From positions 1 through 64,000 of the forward strand of contig NZ_JAIVKM010000010.1 in assembly GCF_020523985.1 (NCBI RefSeq): a stretch of DNA of 64,000 nucleotides, given 5' to 3'. Under the pieces are notes generated by a model, which worked only from the letters and a program-made list of their open reading frames with translations, searched no databases and was not told the DNA's origin. Every line of letters starts with the position of its first letter. Within the stretch, counting starts at the first letter, position 1. The translations under genes were made by a program, and so were the position numbers. The DNA comes from Mangrovibacter yixingensis (lineage in GTDB: Bacteria; Pseudomonadota; Gammaproteobacteria; Enterobacterales; Enterobacteriaceae). Of this stretch, positions 1-8,202 are shown in pieces.

Positions 1-196
1 AGACAAGGTTATTCCGCCTGGACGGCGGAATAAGGCGAAACGAGGCAGGACGCCGAGTCGAGCCGGCCGCAGGCTGACTGCCCGGAGGTGAACGCAGTGC
101 GCAGCACCGGTTGCCCGCGGAAAACGGGGATTGCAAAGGGGGCGAGCCCCCTTTAGCCCGTTCACCGTCAGTGAAGCAACATTGACCACACACTTC
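1..196. other. GC-rich structured non-coding stretch downstream of lysP
   Basis: No gene is supported here; the open frames are short. The first 160 bases are clearly more GC-rich than what follows. There is a perfect 10-bp inverted repeat at 9-18 and 24-33 with a 5-base loop, and a G/C hairpin at 135-154 (GGGGGC against GCCCCC, flanked by AAA and TTT). This looks like a repeated, structured intergenic element, possibly with transcription-termination activity, but I cannot name a family. It is cut by the left window edge. Confidence 0.4.
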
Positions 197-321
197 AAGT
201 GAACGGAACAGTCACCATACTGACATCAGTGCAAAGTGAACGGAATGTTCACCAAACTGACATCAGTGCAAAGTGAACAGAACTTTCACCAAACCGGCAT
301 CAGCCCAGGTGAACAAAACAA
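197..321. repeat. Tandem repeat, period 37 bp, about 3.3 copies
   Basis: The hexamer GTGAAC recurs at 199, 236, 273 and 309, so the period is 37, 37 and 36. Around it the whole unit is conserved: GTGAAC, then a TCAC-containing half, then CATCAGTGC. The second unit has a perfect inverted repeat (GTGAAC-ggaat-GTTCAC, 236-252). The array ends just before the lysP stop codon, so it lies in the lysP 3' flank. Function unknown; repeated stem-loops in the mRNA 3' end or a repeated protein-binding site are both possible. Confidence 0.75.
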
Positions 322-328
322 TTCCCCA

Positions 329-1798
329 TCACTTCTTAACCCTATCCGGAAACTCCATCTCCCCATACTTCACAAACCGCGTCCCCTTCACCAACTTGTA
401 ACCCAACCAAATCACCAGGAACAACGGAATGCCAATATAGGTTGCCGCCACACTAACCCAGTCAATTTTATCTTCCAGGAAAGCCTGGTAGTTCTGGCCG
501 AGCGTAATAATCAGGCACAAAACAAATGCAAAAATTGGCCCCAACGGGAAGAAACCAGAACGGTATGGCAAATCATTCAGATTATGGCCCTGATGCACAT
601 AGCCACGGCGGAAACGGTAGTGGCTGATGGCAATCCCCAGCCAGGCAATAAAGCCCGTCATCCCGGAGGTGTTCAGCAACCAGAGGTACACGGTTTGGTT
701 ACCAAACTTAGAAGTCAGGAAACACAACCCGGCAACCACAGTGGTTGCTACCAGCGCATAGCGAGGAACACCACCTTTAGACAAACGCGCAAAAATGCGA
801 GGTGCTTTACCGTCACAGGCCAGGGTGTAAAGCATACGCGTGGAAGCGTACATCCCGGAGTTACCCGCAGATAACACGGCTGTCAGAATCACCGCATTCA
901 TTACTGCTGCCGCAGACAACAAACCAGCATGCTGGAAGACCAGTGTGAACGGACTCACGCTAATGTCAGTTACATCATTACGCAGCAGGCTCGGGTCGGT
1001 ATAAGGAATTATCAGGCTGATAATCAGAATAGCCAGAATATAGAACAACAAGATACGCCAAAACACCTGGCGCACAGCACGTGGGATATTTTTCGCCGGG
1101 TCTTGAGATTCCCCGGCAGCAATACCGATAAGTTCAGTACCCTGGAAGGAGAAGCCCACAATCATGGCCACACCAATCATGGCAGAGAACCCCCCCGCAA
1201 AAGGCGCATCGCCAACAGACCAGTTAGCCCAGCCCACAGGCGTAGAACCTTTAAAAATACCGATAATCATCAAAACACCGACAACGATAAACACAATTAC
1301 CGTTGCGACTTTAATTAACGAGAACCAGTATTCCGCTTCACCAAAACCTTTTACCGAAATGAAGTTGAGCAGGAACATAATGCCCAGGAATAATGCACTC
1401 CAGATCCAGCCCGGCGTTCCCGGAAACCAGTAACTCATAACTAACTGAGAGGCCACCAGGTCAACGGCGATAGTCACCGCCCAGTTGTACCAATAGTTCC
1501 ACCCCAGGGCAAAACCAAAACCTTCTTCTACATAGTTTTGGCCGTAGGTTGCAAACGAACCAGAAACCGGCATGTAGGCAGCCAGTTCCCCAAGGCTGGT
1601 CATCAGGAAGTAGACCATCAAACCGATAAGTGCGTAGGAAAGTAATGCTCCACCAGGGCCTGCCTGAGAAATTGTTGCGCCAGAAGCAACAAATAACCCA
1701 GTACCAATAGAACCGCCAATTGCGATCATCGTCAGGTGGCGCGCCTTTAATTCGCGTCGTAGTTCAGGCGCTTGTGTTGTGTTTACTTCGGAAACCAT
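329..1798 (-). CDS. lysP: Lysine-specific permease LysP
   Basis: 489 residues, the same length as E. coli LysP, with near-identical sequence over most of its length. It belongs to the APC amino-acid permease superfamily, with about 12 membrane segments. The substrate-binding glycine motif GGSIGTGLF is at residues 28-36 in the first helix. It imports lysine by proton symport across the inner membrane; in E. coli it also acts as lysine co-sensor for CadC (family knowledge, not visible here). It is transcribed leftward with its own promoter space of about 170 bp. In E. coli the next gene is yeiE, but here a four-gene ABC transporter lies in between. Confidence 0.97.
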   Translation of the reverse strand: MVSEVNTTQAPELRRELKARHLTMIAIGGSIGTGLFVASGATISQAGPGGALLSYALIGLMVYFLMTSLGELAAYMPVSGSFATYGQNYVEEGFGFALGWNYWYNWAVTIAVDLVASQLVMSYWFPGTPGWIWSALFLGIMFLLNFISVKGFGEAEYWFSLIKVATVIVFIVVGVLMIIGIFKGSTPVGWANWSVGDAPFAGGFSAMIGVAMIVGFSFQGTELIGIAAGESQDPAKNIPRAVRQVFWRILLFYILAILIISLIIPYTDPSLLRNDVTDISVSPFTLVFQHAGLLSAAAVMNAVILTAVLSAGNSGMYASTRMLYTLACDGKAPRIFARLSKGGVPRYALVATTVVAGLCFLTSKFGNQTVYLWLLNTSGMTGFIAWLGIAISHYRFRRGYVHQGHNLNDLPYRSGFFPLGPIFAFVLCLIITLGQNYQAFLEDKIDWVSVAATYIGIPLFLVIWLGYKLVKGTRFVKYGEMEFPDRVKK

Positions 1799-1880
1799 AA
1801 AAAAATGTTGCCTGTCTTAAAAATGAGGCGCGATTGTAGCAGACCAACATAATAAGAAACGGGACAAAATAGCGGTTATA

Positions 1881-1937
1881 AGAGACCTTCATAATCCACG
1901 CCAGATTATTAGCAAAGGCGAAGATGAAAAGGTCTCT
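1881..1937 (-). terminator. Inverted repeat behind the ABC transporter operon
   Basis: AGAGACCTT (1881-1889) pairs with AAGGTCTCT (1929-1937) across a 39-base loop, in the gap between the ATPase stop and the lysP start. It could be a weak terminator for the leftward ABC operon or an operator in front of lysP. There is no proper T-tract, so either role is tentative. Confidence 0.3.
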
Positions 1938-1970
1938 GGTGTGACTAATATGTAAACACGCAGTGTAAAA

Positions 1971-2708
1971 TTAGTTCAATCCACGTACCGAAGCGATAAA
2001 CTGCTGTAACTCTGGTGTTTCAGGCTGAGAGAAAAATGTCTTGCTGTCACCCTGCTCCCACACCTTACCCTGGTGCATAAATACCACCCGATCACCCACT
2101 TCACGTGCAAAATTCATTTCATGAGTGACCAGAATCAGCGTCATTCCTTCGGCCGCCAGTTGCTCCAGCACTTTAAGCACTTCACCAACCAGTTCCGGGT
2201 CAAGTGCGGAAGTAATTTCATCACACAGTAATACTTTCGGGTTCATTGCCAGTGCACGGGCAATTGCCACACGCTGTTGCTGACCACCAGACAAATTCGC
2301 GGGCAGGTAATCAATACGTTCGCCGAGCCCAACTTTATTGAGCATTTCGATACCCAGCTCACGGCATTCTGCAGCAGATTTTTTCAGCACCCGGCGCGGA
2401 GCCAGCATCACATTTTCCAGTGCTGTCATGTGAGGGAACAGATTAAAACTCTGGAACACCATCCCCACCGAACGGCTGATTTCTCGCGCCTGGGATTCAC
2501 GGTCGGTAATAGTCATACCGCCCAGCTTAATACTGCCATCCTGGTAGCCTTCCAGTCCGTTCATACAACGTAGCAAAGTGCTTTTCCCCGACCCACTGCG
2601 GCCGATAATGGAGACAACCTCGCCCATTTCAATATCCAGGCTAACGCCTTTGAGCACGTGGTTATCGCCATAATATTTCTGAACATCATTAATGGTGATG
2701 AGCGGCAT
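1971..2708 (-). CDS. Polar amino-acid ABC transporter, ATP-binding protein
   Basis: 245 residues from the ATG at 2708, chosen because the family starts right before the first beta strand (MPLITINDVQ). A longer reading would run far back into the permease gene. Walker A GRSGSGKST is at 36-44, signature LSGGQ at 139-143, Walker B VLLCDE at 159-164 and the switch His at about 196, so the ATPase looks active. It overlaps the upstream permease by 20 bp and is the last gene of a substrate-binding protein - permease - permease - ATPase operon of the GlnQ/HisP/ArtP type. Substrate unknown; position next to lysP hints at a basic or polar amino acid but does not prove it. Confidence 0.93.
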   Translation of the reverse strand: MPLITINDVQKYYGDNHVLKGVSLDIEMGEVVSIIGRSGSGKSTLLRCMNGLEGYQDGSIKLGGMTITDRESQAREISRSVGMVFQSFNLFPHMTALENVMLAPRRVLKKSAAECRELGIEMLNKVGLGERIDYLPANLSGGQQQRVAIARALAMNPKVLLCDEITSALDPELVGEVLKVLEQLAAEGMTLILVTHEMNFAREVGDRVVFMHQGKVWEQGDSKTFFSQPETPELQQFIASVRGLN

Positions 2709-3345
2709 GGAATTTTTTCTCCAGATAACGGCTATAACGCGACAGCGGATAACACAGCAGGAAATATCCCAGTGCCACCAGCCCGAAGACTTTAAAAGGC
2801 GCAAACGTCGCATTATTAAGAATAGTGCCAGCTTTCGTCAGTTCAACGAAGCCGATAATTGAAGCCAGCGCAGTACCTTTAATAACCTGCACCGAGAACC
2901 CAACAGTAGGCGCAATGGCGATACGCACAGCCTGAGGGGTGACAACTCGCCATAATGTTTGCCCGAAACTAAGCCCCAGGCAACGGCTTGCCTCCCACTG
3001 GCCTTTGGGCAATGAGCGAATACTCCCAAACCAAATATCCAGCAAATAAGCACTGGTAAACAGGGTTAACGCCAATGTTGCTGCTGTCCAGGCACTGACA
3101 TCAATACCAAACAGCCCCAGCCCGAAGAAAGCCAGAAACAACTGCATTAACAACGGTGTGCCCTGAAACAACGCAACATAGCCAGTTACCAGGCGCTTTG
3201 GCCACACCCAGCGGCCCATACGTACCAGCAACAAAGGTAACGTCACCAGCGTGCCACATACAAACGCTATCAATGAAAGCATGATGGTCCAGCGCGCTGC
3301 CAACAGCAGGTTGCGGACAATATCCCAGTCAGTGAAATTTGTCAC
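2689..3345 (-). CDS. Polar amino-acid ABC transporter permease (second subunit)
   Basis: 218 residues with about five membrane helices and the HisM/HisQ-type cytoplasmic loop (residues about 112-145, GQWEASRCLGLSFGQTLWRV), which docks on the ATPase. The start is a GTG at 3345 whose bases overlap the stop of the preceding permease gene by 4, which indicates translational coupling. It should form a heterodimeric membrane channel with the product of 3342-4010. The pair share the EAA-loop pattern (GQWEA.R.LGLS), as expected for paralogous subunits. Confidence 0.92.
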   Translation of the reverse strand: MTNFTDWDIVRNLLLAARWTIMLSLIAFVCGTLVTLPLLLVRMGRWVWPKRLVTGYVALFQGTPLLMQLFLAFFGLGLFGIDVSAWTAATLALTLFTSAYLLDIWFGSIRSLPKGQWEASRCLGLSFGQTLWRVVTPQAVRIAIAPTVGFSVQVIKGTALASIIGFVELTKAGTILNNATFAPFKVFGLVALGYFLLCYPLSRYSRYLEKKFHAAHHH

Positions 3346-4010
3346 AGGCCGTCACTCCCCAACCATTTACGCCCGGCGACCAACAATACCTGGCGCATTG
3401 CCAGTGACAACAGCAGGTAGAGGATCGTGGTTACCACATAAACTTCAAAACTTAAAAATGTACGCGACTGAATCAGGTTTGCCTGGAAAGTCAGCTCTTC
3501 ATAAGACACTTGCGATACCACGGAAGAACCGAGCATCACAATGACACACTGGCTGACCAGTGCCGGGAACACACGCTTGAGCGAAGGTGGCAAAATCACC
3601 CGCAAGAATGTTTGCCCGCGGCTCAGTCCCAGAACCCGCGCAGCTTCCCACTGCCCCTTTGGGGTTACCTGGATACCAGCACGAATAATTTCCGTACTGT
3701 AGGCACCAAGGTTAACTATCATGGCTATCAACGCCGCCTGCCCTGCATTCAAACGTAGCCCTAAGCTCGGCAAACCAAATACAATGAAAAACAACTGCAC
3801 CACAAAAGGCGTATTGCGGATCAACTCAACATATGCGCCCCAAATATGGCTCAGTACACCCGACTTTCCACTGCGCAACGCCGCGCCGGTAACCCCGACA
3901 GCAATCCCGCCAAGTGTTGCCCAAAACGTCAGAACGATGGTGGTCCACAGGCCAGCCAATAAGGCTGGCCAGAATGGCAACAAGGCGGCAAAATCGAGCT
4001 GCGTTGTCAT
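3342..4010 (-). CDS. Polar amino-acid ABC transporter permease (first subunit)
   Basis: 222 residues, about five membrane helices, with the EAA loop GQWEAARVLGLSRGQTFLRV around residue 133-152. The ATG at 4010 follows a good GAGGAG ribosome-binding site. It belongs to the HisM/GlnP class of amino-acid permeases. It sits 11 bp behind the binding-protein gene and overlaps the next permease by 4 bp, so all four genes form one leftward operon. Confidence 0.92.
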   Translation of the reverse strand: MTTQLDFAALLPFWPALLAGLWTTIVLTFWATLGGIAVGVTGAALRSGKSGVLSHIWGAYVELIRNTPFVVQLFFIVFGLPSLGLRLNAGQAALIAMIVNLGAYSTEIIRAGIQVTPKGQWEAARVLGLSRGQTFLRVILPPSLKRVFPALVSQCVIVMLGSSVVSQVSYEELTFQANLIQSRTFLSFEVYVVTTILYLLLSLAMRQVLLVAGRKWLGSDGL

Positions 4011-4021
4011 TCGTTAACTCC

Positions 4022-4813
4022 TCAGGCACCCAGGTTCGCTGGTAGCGGTGCTTTCATCCATTTTTCTGAAAACTTATTCAGCGTGCCATCTTTGCGTGCC
4101 TGGTCAATCAGGCTATTAACTTTATCTTTCAGTGCTGGCTCTTCTTTTTTCATGCCGATATAACAAGGTGAATCTTTCAGCATAAACTTCGCCACTGGCG
4201 CATGGCCTGGGTCTTTACGCGCGATGGCTGCCACAACAACGTTTCCAGTTGCCAGGTACTGAACCTGCCCAGATAACCATGCTGAAATAGTGGTGTTGTT
4301 GTCTTCGTAACGTTTCACTTGGGCATCTTTCGGAGCAACGTCACTGAGTACCATATCTTCAACAGCACCGCGGGTTACCCCCACGCTTTTACCACTTAGC
4401 GCAGCAGCATCTGGCAGTTTGGTATCTTTCGGGCCAAATACACCCAGGAAAAAAGGTGCATAAGCCTTGCTGAAATCGATAACTTTTTCGCGCTCTGCAT
4501 TTTTACCCAGGCTGGAAATAACCAAATCCACCTTGTCGGTTTGCAGATAAGGCACACGGTTGGCACTACTCACCGGTACCAGTTTCAGCTTCAGTTTCAT
4601 TGCTGTAGCCAAATAGTGGGCCATATCAATATCGTAGCCCTCAGGTTGCAGGTCCGTACCCACGGAACCAAAAGGAGGAAAATCCTGGGGAACAGCAACA
4701 CGTAACACACCGCGTTTTTCGATGTCCTGTAATTGATCCGCCATTGCCTGACCAGCCTGCACCACTAACAATACCGCCCCAGCGAGGGACAACAGCCACT
4801 TTTTCCGCAACAT
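4022..4813 (-). CDS. Periplasmic amino-acid binding protein of the ABC transporter
   Basis: 263 residues from the ATG at 4813; a GTG codon directly in front is in frame, but the GAGG ribosome-binding site is spaced for the ATG. It has a clear signal peptide (basic MLRKKW, hydrophobic stretch, cleavage after AMA at about residue 25). The rest is a family-3 solute-binding domain: RVAVPQDFPPFGS near the N terminus, GYDIDMA, and DLVISSLGKNAEREKVIDFS. The ligand is a polar amino acid by family, not determinable here. First gene of its operon. Confidence 0.92.
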   Translation of the reverse strand: MLRKKWLLSLAGAVLLVVQAGQAMADQLQDIEKRGVLRVAVPQDFPPFGSVGTDLQPEGYDIDMAHYLATAMKLKLKLVPVSSANRVPYLQTDKVDLVISSLGKNAEREKVIDFSKAYAPFFLGVFGPKDTKLPDAAALSGKSVGVTRGAVEDMVLSDVAPKDAQVKRYEDNNTTISAWLSGQVQYLATGNVVVAAIARKDPGHAPVAKFMLKDSPCYIGMKKEEPALKDKVNSLIDQARKDGTLNKFSEKWMKAPLPANLGA

Positions 4814-4893
4814 CACTCACCTCATTCAAAGGATATGAAACAAAAGATTCTTGATATTGTGATTTGCAACTAATGTGCCAACGCAGCGTAAAT

Positions 4894-4918
4894 AAAAAAA
4901 GGCCGCTTTTATGCGGCC
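4894..4918 (-). terminator. Rho-independent terminator of yeiE
   Basis: On the minus strand GGCCGC-ataaaa-GCGGCC (4901-4918) is followed by a run of T (4894-4900). It lies about 95 bp behind the yeiE stop and in front of the ABC operon, which separates the two leftward transcription units. Confidence 0.85.
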
Positions 4919-5013
4919 TGTACTACAGTAAATAAGGGATTATGGTACTTAACAAAGTTTCACTGCATCACAATCACTCACCACAATAGAGCTTGCGCAC
5001 TATATAGGTGCAA

Positions 5014-5880
5014 TTACTTTCCGCAATATTCCAGAAAACGATTTAATGCACTGGATAAGTGCTTTTGCCGGTGATGGATACGCCACAGTGTTCTTATAAG
5101 AGGAGGTAACGGAACGGCAACTCGCGCCAGAGTGCGGTTTTCCAGTTGTTCAGCAATCACCCGCCGGGACAGACAGCTAATCCCCAGCCCATGGCGTACC
5201 GCGTGTTTTATTGCTTCAGAATTCCCTAACTCCATTTCAAGGTTGAATTGCGGTAAATGTGCCAGTAGCAAATAATCAACGATTTCCCGGGTACCGGACC
5301 CTTTTTCCCGCAGGATCCACGGCGCGGCGGCCAGCATCTCCAGAGTAACCGGCCCCTGGCATAAAGGTGACTGAGGAGCAGAAAAGACAACCAGTTCATC
5401 ATCAATCCAGGGTTCCGCCACAATATCCGGGCTGTGGCAAGGCCCTTCAATCAGGCCGATATCCACACGGAAATCAGCAATAGCATTAATCACGTCCTGG
5501 CTGTTACCCACGCTCATTTCTAGCGGCAGGTTTGGGTGATCTTTGCGGTAACGGGCAATCACTTGAGGCAAAATATAATTACCGATGGTGCTACTGGCAT
5601 AAACGCGGATGGCACCTTTATCTTCCTGAAACAATTGTTCCACATCGTGCGCCTGGTCTAATAATGACACCACGCGCGGGAACAACAGGCGGCCATGTTC
5701 GTTGACCACCAGGCGCTTACCTACGCGGTCAAACAGTTTTACCCCCAACTGCCCTTCCAGATCTGTCAACGCGGCACTTACGGCTGATTGCGATAACGCC
5801 AGCATTTGTGATGCCTGTGTTGTGGAACCGCTCTTCAATACTTCCGCAAACACTTCCAGCTGCCGCAATGTGATATGCAT
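5014..5880 (-). CDS. yeiE: LysR-type transcriptional regulator YeiE
   Basis: 288 residues, very close to E. coli YeiE (293) but a few residues shorter at the C terminus. An N-terminal winged helix-turn-helix (residues 1-60, [20 protein letters not shown]) is followed by the two-lobed effector domain (about 90-285). YeiE has been linked to sulfite response and motility in Salmonella and Cronobacter (literature on the family). It is divergent from yeiH with a 117-bp promoter gap containing a strong dyad, the usual LysR arrangement in which the regulator controls the neighbour. Confidence 0.95.
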   Translation of the reverse strand: MHITLRQLEVFAEVLKSGSTTQASQMLALSQSAVSAALTDLEGQLGVKLFDRVGKRLVVNEHGRLLFPRVVSLLDQAHDVEQLFQEDKGAIRVYASSTIGNYILPQVIARYRKDHPNLPLEMSVGNSQDVINAIADFRVDIGLIEGPCHSPDIVAEPWIDDELVVFSAPQSPLCQGPVTLEMLAAAPWILREKGSGTREIVDYLLLAHLPQFNLEMELGNSEAIKHAVRHGLGISCLSRRVIAEQLENRTLARVAVPLPPLIRTLWRIHHRQKHLSSALNRFLEYCGK

Positions 5881-5917
5881 GTAGTTTCTCGCCCGCCATC
5901 ATCTACCAGTTATTTCG

Positions 5918-5941
5918 ATTGGTTATAAATATATAATCAAT
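5918..5941. promoter_or_regulatory. Candidate YeiE operator between yeiE and yeiH
   Basis: ATTGGTTATA and TATAATCAAT are inverted repeats with one mismatch, separated by AATA. The dyad contains several T-N11-A spacings typical of LysR boxes. It lies midway in the divergent yeiE-yeiH promoter region. Assignment to YeiE is inferred from position. Confidence 0.6.
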
Positions 5942-5997
5942 TTTATTTTTAAGCCAGCCGCCCGTAGGATTCTCCCTATAGAAACTAAGGGGGTGAC

Positions 5998-7044
5998 ATG
6001 AGCACACTAACTATCAGCCAGCGTAAAAAGCACGGTTTAATGCACTTCATTCCCGGCCTGTTACTGACCGGGGTTATTACAGGATTTGCTCTGTGGGCAG
6101 GCAGTTTTCCGCGTGTTGCTGGTGCAGGCCTGAGCGCACTCACGCTGGCTATTCTGGTAGGCATGGTAATTGGTAACACACTCTACCCCACACTGAGTAA
6201 ACCTTGTGACAGCGGCGTGCTGTTTGCCAAGCAACATCTGCTACGGCTGGGAATAATTTTGTATGGTTTCCGCCTGACATTTACCCAAATTGCCGATGTC
6301 GGTGCCAGCGGTATCATTATTGATATTCTGACACTTAGCAGTACCTTTACTATTGCTTGCTGGCTGGGGCAACGTGTGTTTGGCCTGGATAAACACACCT
6401 CCTGGTTAATCGGTGCCGGGAGCAGTATTTGTGGCGCAGCCGCGGTATTAGCGACTGAACCGGTAGTTAAAGCAGAAGCCAGCAAAGTCACCGTGGCTGT
6501 GGCAACCGTGGTTATCTTTGGTACCCTGGCGATTTTTATCTACCCAATGCTCTACCCACTGCTTCAGCATGTGTTTAACCAAAGCACTTTTGGGATCTAC
6601 ATTGGTTCCACTGTGCATGAAGTTGCCCAGGTTGTTGCCGCGGGCCATGGTGTCAGCCCGGTAACTGAAAATGCGGCAGTCATAACGAAAATGATCCGCG
6701 TAATGCTACTGGCACCCTTCCTGTTACTGCTGGCCGCACGGGTTAAGCAACTGGCTCCGGCTGGTGAAGCTCATGGCAAAATCACCATCCCGTGGTTTGC
6801 GATTATTTTCATCCTGGTGGCTATTTTTAATAGTTTCCACCTGCTGCCCACTGTGGTAGTTAAATCACTGATAACACTCGATACAATCCTGTTAGCTATG
6901 GCAATGGCGGCCCTGGGGCTGACCACCCATGTCAGTGCACTGAAAAAAGCTGGCGTACGCCCACTGTTAATGGCACTGGTATTGTTCTGCTGGCTGATTG
7001 TTGGTGGTGGCCTGATTAACGTAGCTGTTCACCACCTGCTCTGA
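5998..7044 (+). CDS. yeiH: YeiH, UPF0324 inner-membrane protein (putative sulfur oxyanion transporter)
   Basis: 348 residues, matching E. coli YeiH (349). About ten hydrophobic segments fill the sequence. The conserved family stretches GAGSSICGAAAVLAT (near 139-153) and STVHEVAQVVAAG (near 204-216) are present. The family is annotated as a putative sulfate/sulfite exporter; the transported substrate is not proved by sequence. It is preceded by a GGGGGTGAC-type ribosome-binding region at 5989-5997 and is divergent from its likely regulator gene yeiE. Confidence 0.93.
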   Translation: MSTLTISQRKKHGLMHFIPGLLLTGVITGFALWAGSFPRVAGAGLSALTLAILVGMVIGNTLYPTLSKPCDSGVLFAKQHLLRLGIILYGFRLTFTQIADVGASGIIIDILTLSSTFTIACWLGQRVFGLDKHTSWLIGAGSSICGAAAVLATEPVVKAEASKVTVAVATVVIFGTLAIFIYPMLYPLLQHVFNQSTFGIYIGSTVHEVAQVVAAGHGVSPVTENAAVITKMIRVMLLAPFLLLLAARVKQLAPAGEAHGKITIPWFAIIFILVAIFNSFHLLPTVVVKSLITLDTILLAMAMAALGLTTHVSALKKAGVRPLLMALVLFCWLIVGGGLINVAVHHLL

Positions 7045-7065
7045 GACAACACCTGCAATCCCTGC

Positions 7066-7107
7066 GTTAACCCGCTATGATAGAACGCTTGTTAATAGTG
7101 GGTTAAC
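7066..7107 (+). promoter_or_regulatory. Perfect 8-bp inverted repeat flanking the nfo promoter/leader
   Basis: GTTAACCC (7066-7073) and GGGTTAAC (7100-7107) flank 26 bases that include a -10-like TATGAT (7076-7081). The right arm directly precedes the nfo ribosome-binding site (AGGAAAG). It could act as an operator or as a 5'-leader hairpin that limits translation. Confidence 0.45.
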
Positions 7108-7119
7108 CAGGAAAGTAAG

Positions 7120-7977
7120 ATGAAATATGTGGGAGCGCATGTCAGCGCGTCAGGTGGTGTGGAAAATGCGGTTATCAGAGCCAGCGAACTCGATGCCACC
7201 GCCTTTGCCTTATTTACCAAGAACCAGCGCCAGTGGCGTGCCGCACCATTAAGCACGGAAACCATCGACAACTTCAAAGCAGCCTGTGAGAAATACCACT
7301 TTACTCCGGGGCAAATTTTACCTCACGACAGCTACCTGATTAACCTGGGCCACCCGGTTGAAGAAGCACTGGAAAAATCCCGCAACGCCTTTGTTGATGA
7401 GCTGCAACGCTGTGAACAACTGGGCCTGTCATTACTTAACTTCCACCCCGGCAGCCACTTGCTGCAAATTCCTGAAGACAAGTGCCTCACGCGTATTGCG
7501 GAATCTATCAATCTGGCGCTAGACGTAACCACAGGTGTGACAGCCGTAATAGAAAATACCGCAGGTCAAGGGAGTAACCTTGGGTTTCGTTTCGAGCACC
7601 TGGCCGCCATTATTGATGGCGTAGAAGATAAATCCCGTGTGGGTGTCTGTATTGATACCTGCCATGCTTTTGCGGCGGGCTATGACTTGCGCAGTGAAGA
7701 AGCCTGCCAAAAAACCTTTGAAGACTTTGAGCGCATTGTTGGCTTCCAGTATTTACGTGGTATGCATTTGAATGATGCAAAAAGTGAATTTGGCAGCCGG
7801 GTAGACCGCCACCACAGCCTGGGTGAAGGTAACATCGGGCATACTGCTTTTAGCTGGATTATGCGTGACCCGCGTTTCGATAATATCCCGTTGATTCTTG
7901 AAACCGTGAACCCGGATATCTGGGCAGAGGAAATTGCCTGGCTTAAAGCCCAACAGTATTCTGCAGATGCTGCGTAA
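7120..7977 (+). CDS. nfo: Endonuclease IV (AP endonuclease)
   Basis: 285 residues, identical in length to E. coli Nfo. The enzyme cleaves the backbone 5' to abasic sites in base-excision repair. All tri-zinc ligands are visible: His69 ([11 protein letters not shown]), His109 (NFHPGSHL), Glu145 (IENTAGQG), Asp179 and His182 (CIDTCHAF), His216 (GMHLND), Asp229 and His231 (RVDRHH) and Glu261 (LILETVNP). The start follows an AGGAAAG ribosome-binding site. In E. coli nfo is a SoxRS target; I did not identify a soxbox here. In E. coli several nucleoside genes follow, but here fruA comes next, convergently. Confidence 0.97.
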   Translation: MKYVGAHVSASGGVENAVIRASELDATAFALFTKNQRQWRAAPLSTETIDNFKAACEKYHFTPGQILPHDSYLINLGHPVEEALEKSRNAFVDELQRCEQLGLSLLNFHPGSHLLQIPEDKCLTRIAESINLALDVTTGVTAVIENTAGQGSNLGFRFEHLAAIIDGVEDKSRVGVCIDTCHAFAAGYDLRSEEACQKTFEDFERIVGFQYLRGMHLNDAKSEFGSRVDRHHSLGEGNIGHTAFSWIMRDPRFDNIPLILETVNPDIWAEEIAWLKAQQYSADAA

Positions 7978-8102
7978 AGCGAAGGTAACTGTGCTGGTGT
8001 AGCTGTAAATTTGTGTGTTGAGTCTTTTTTGTAGTCTGCTCTGAGCACACAGGTGAAGCCTCTTTATCGTTAAGTTGACCACCTAGCTGAATAAGTTCTG
8101 AT

Positions 8103-8138
8103 AAAAAAGCCCCGGCAACATCTGTTGACGGGGCTTTT
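8103..8138. terminator. Bidirectional terminator between nfo and fruA
   Basis: AAAAGCCCCG (8105-8114) pairs perfectly with CGGGGCTTTT (8129-8138). The A-run and T-run on the two sides make it suitable for stopping transcription from both nfo (+) and fruA (-). Confidence 0.9.
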
Positions 8139-8202
8139 ATTCTTACATCCAAACTGACCGAATTACCCTGGTGTGGCGCCGGTCAACTTGCATTAGCTGT
8201 TA

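Noticed and set aside
236-874. Long open frame antisense to lysP
   Set aside because: It is the shadow of the lysP coding sequence, without family resemblance.
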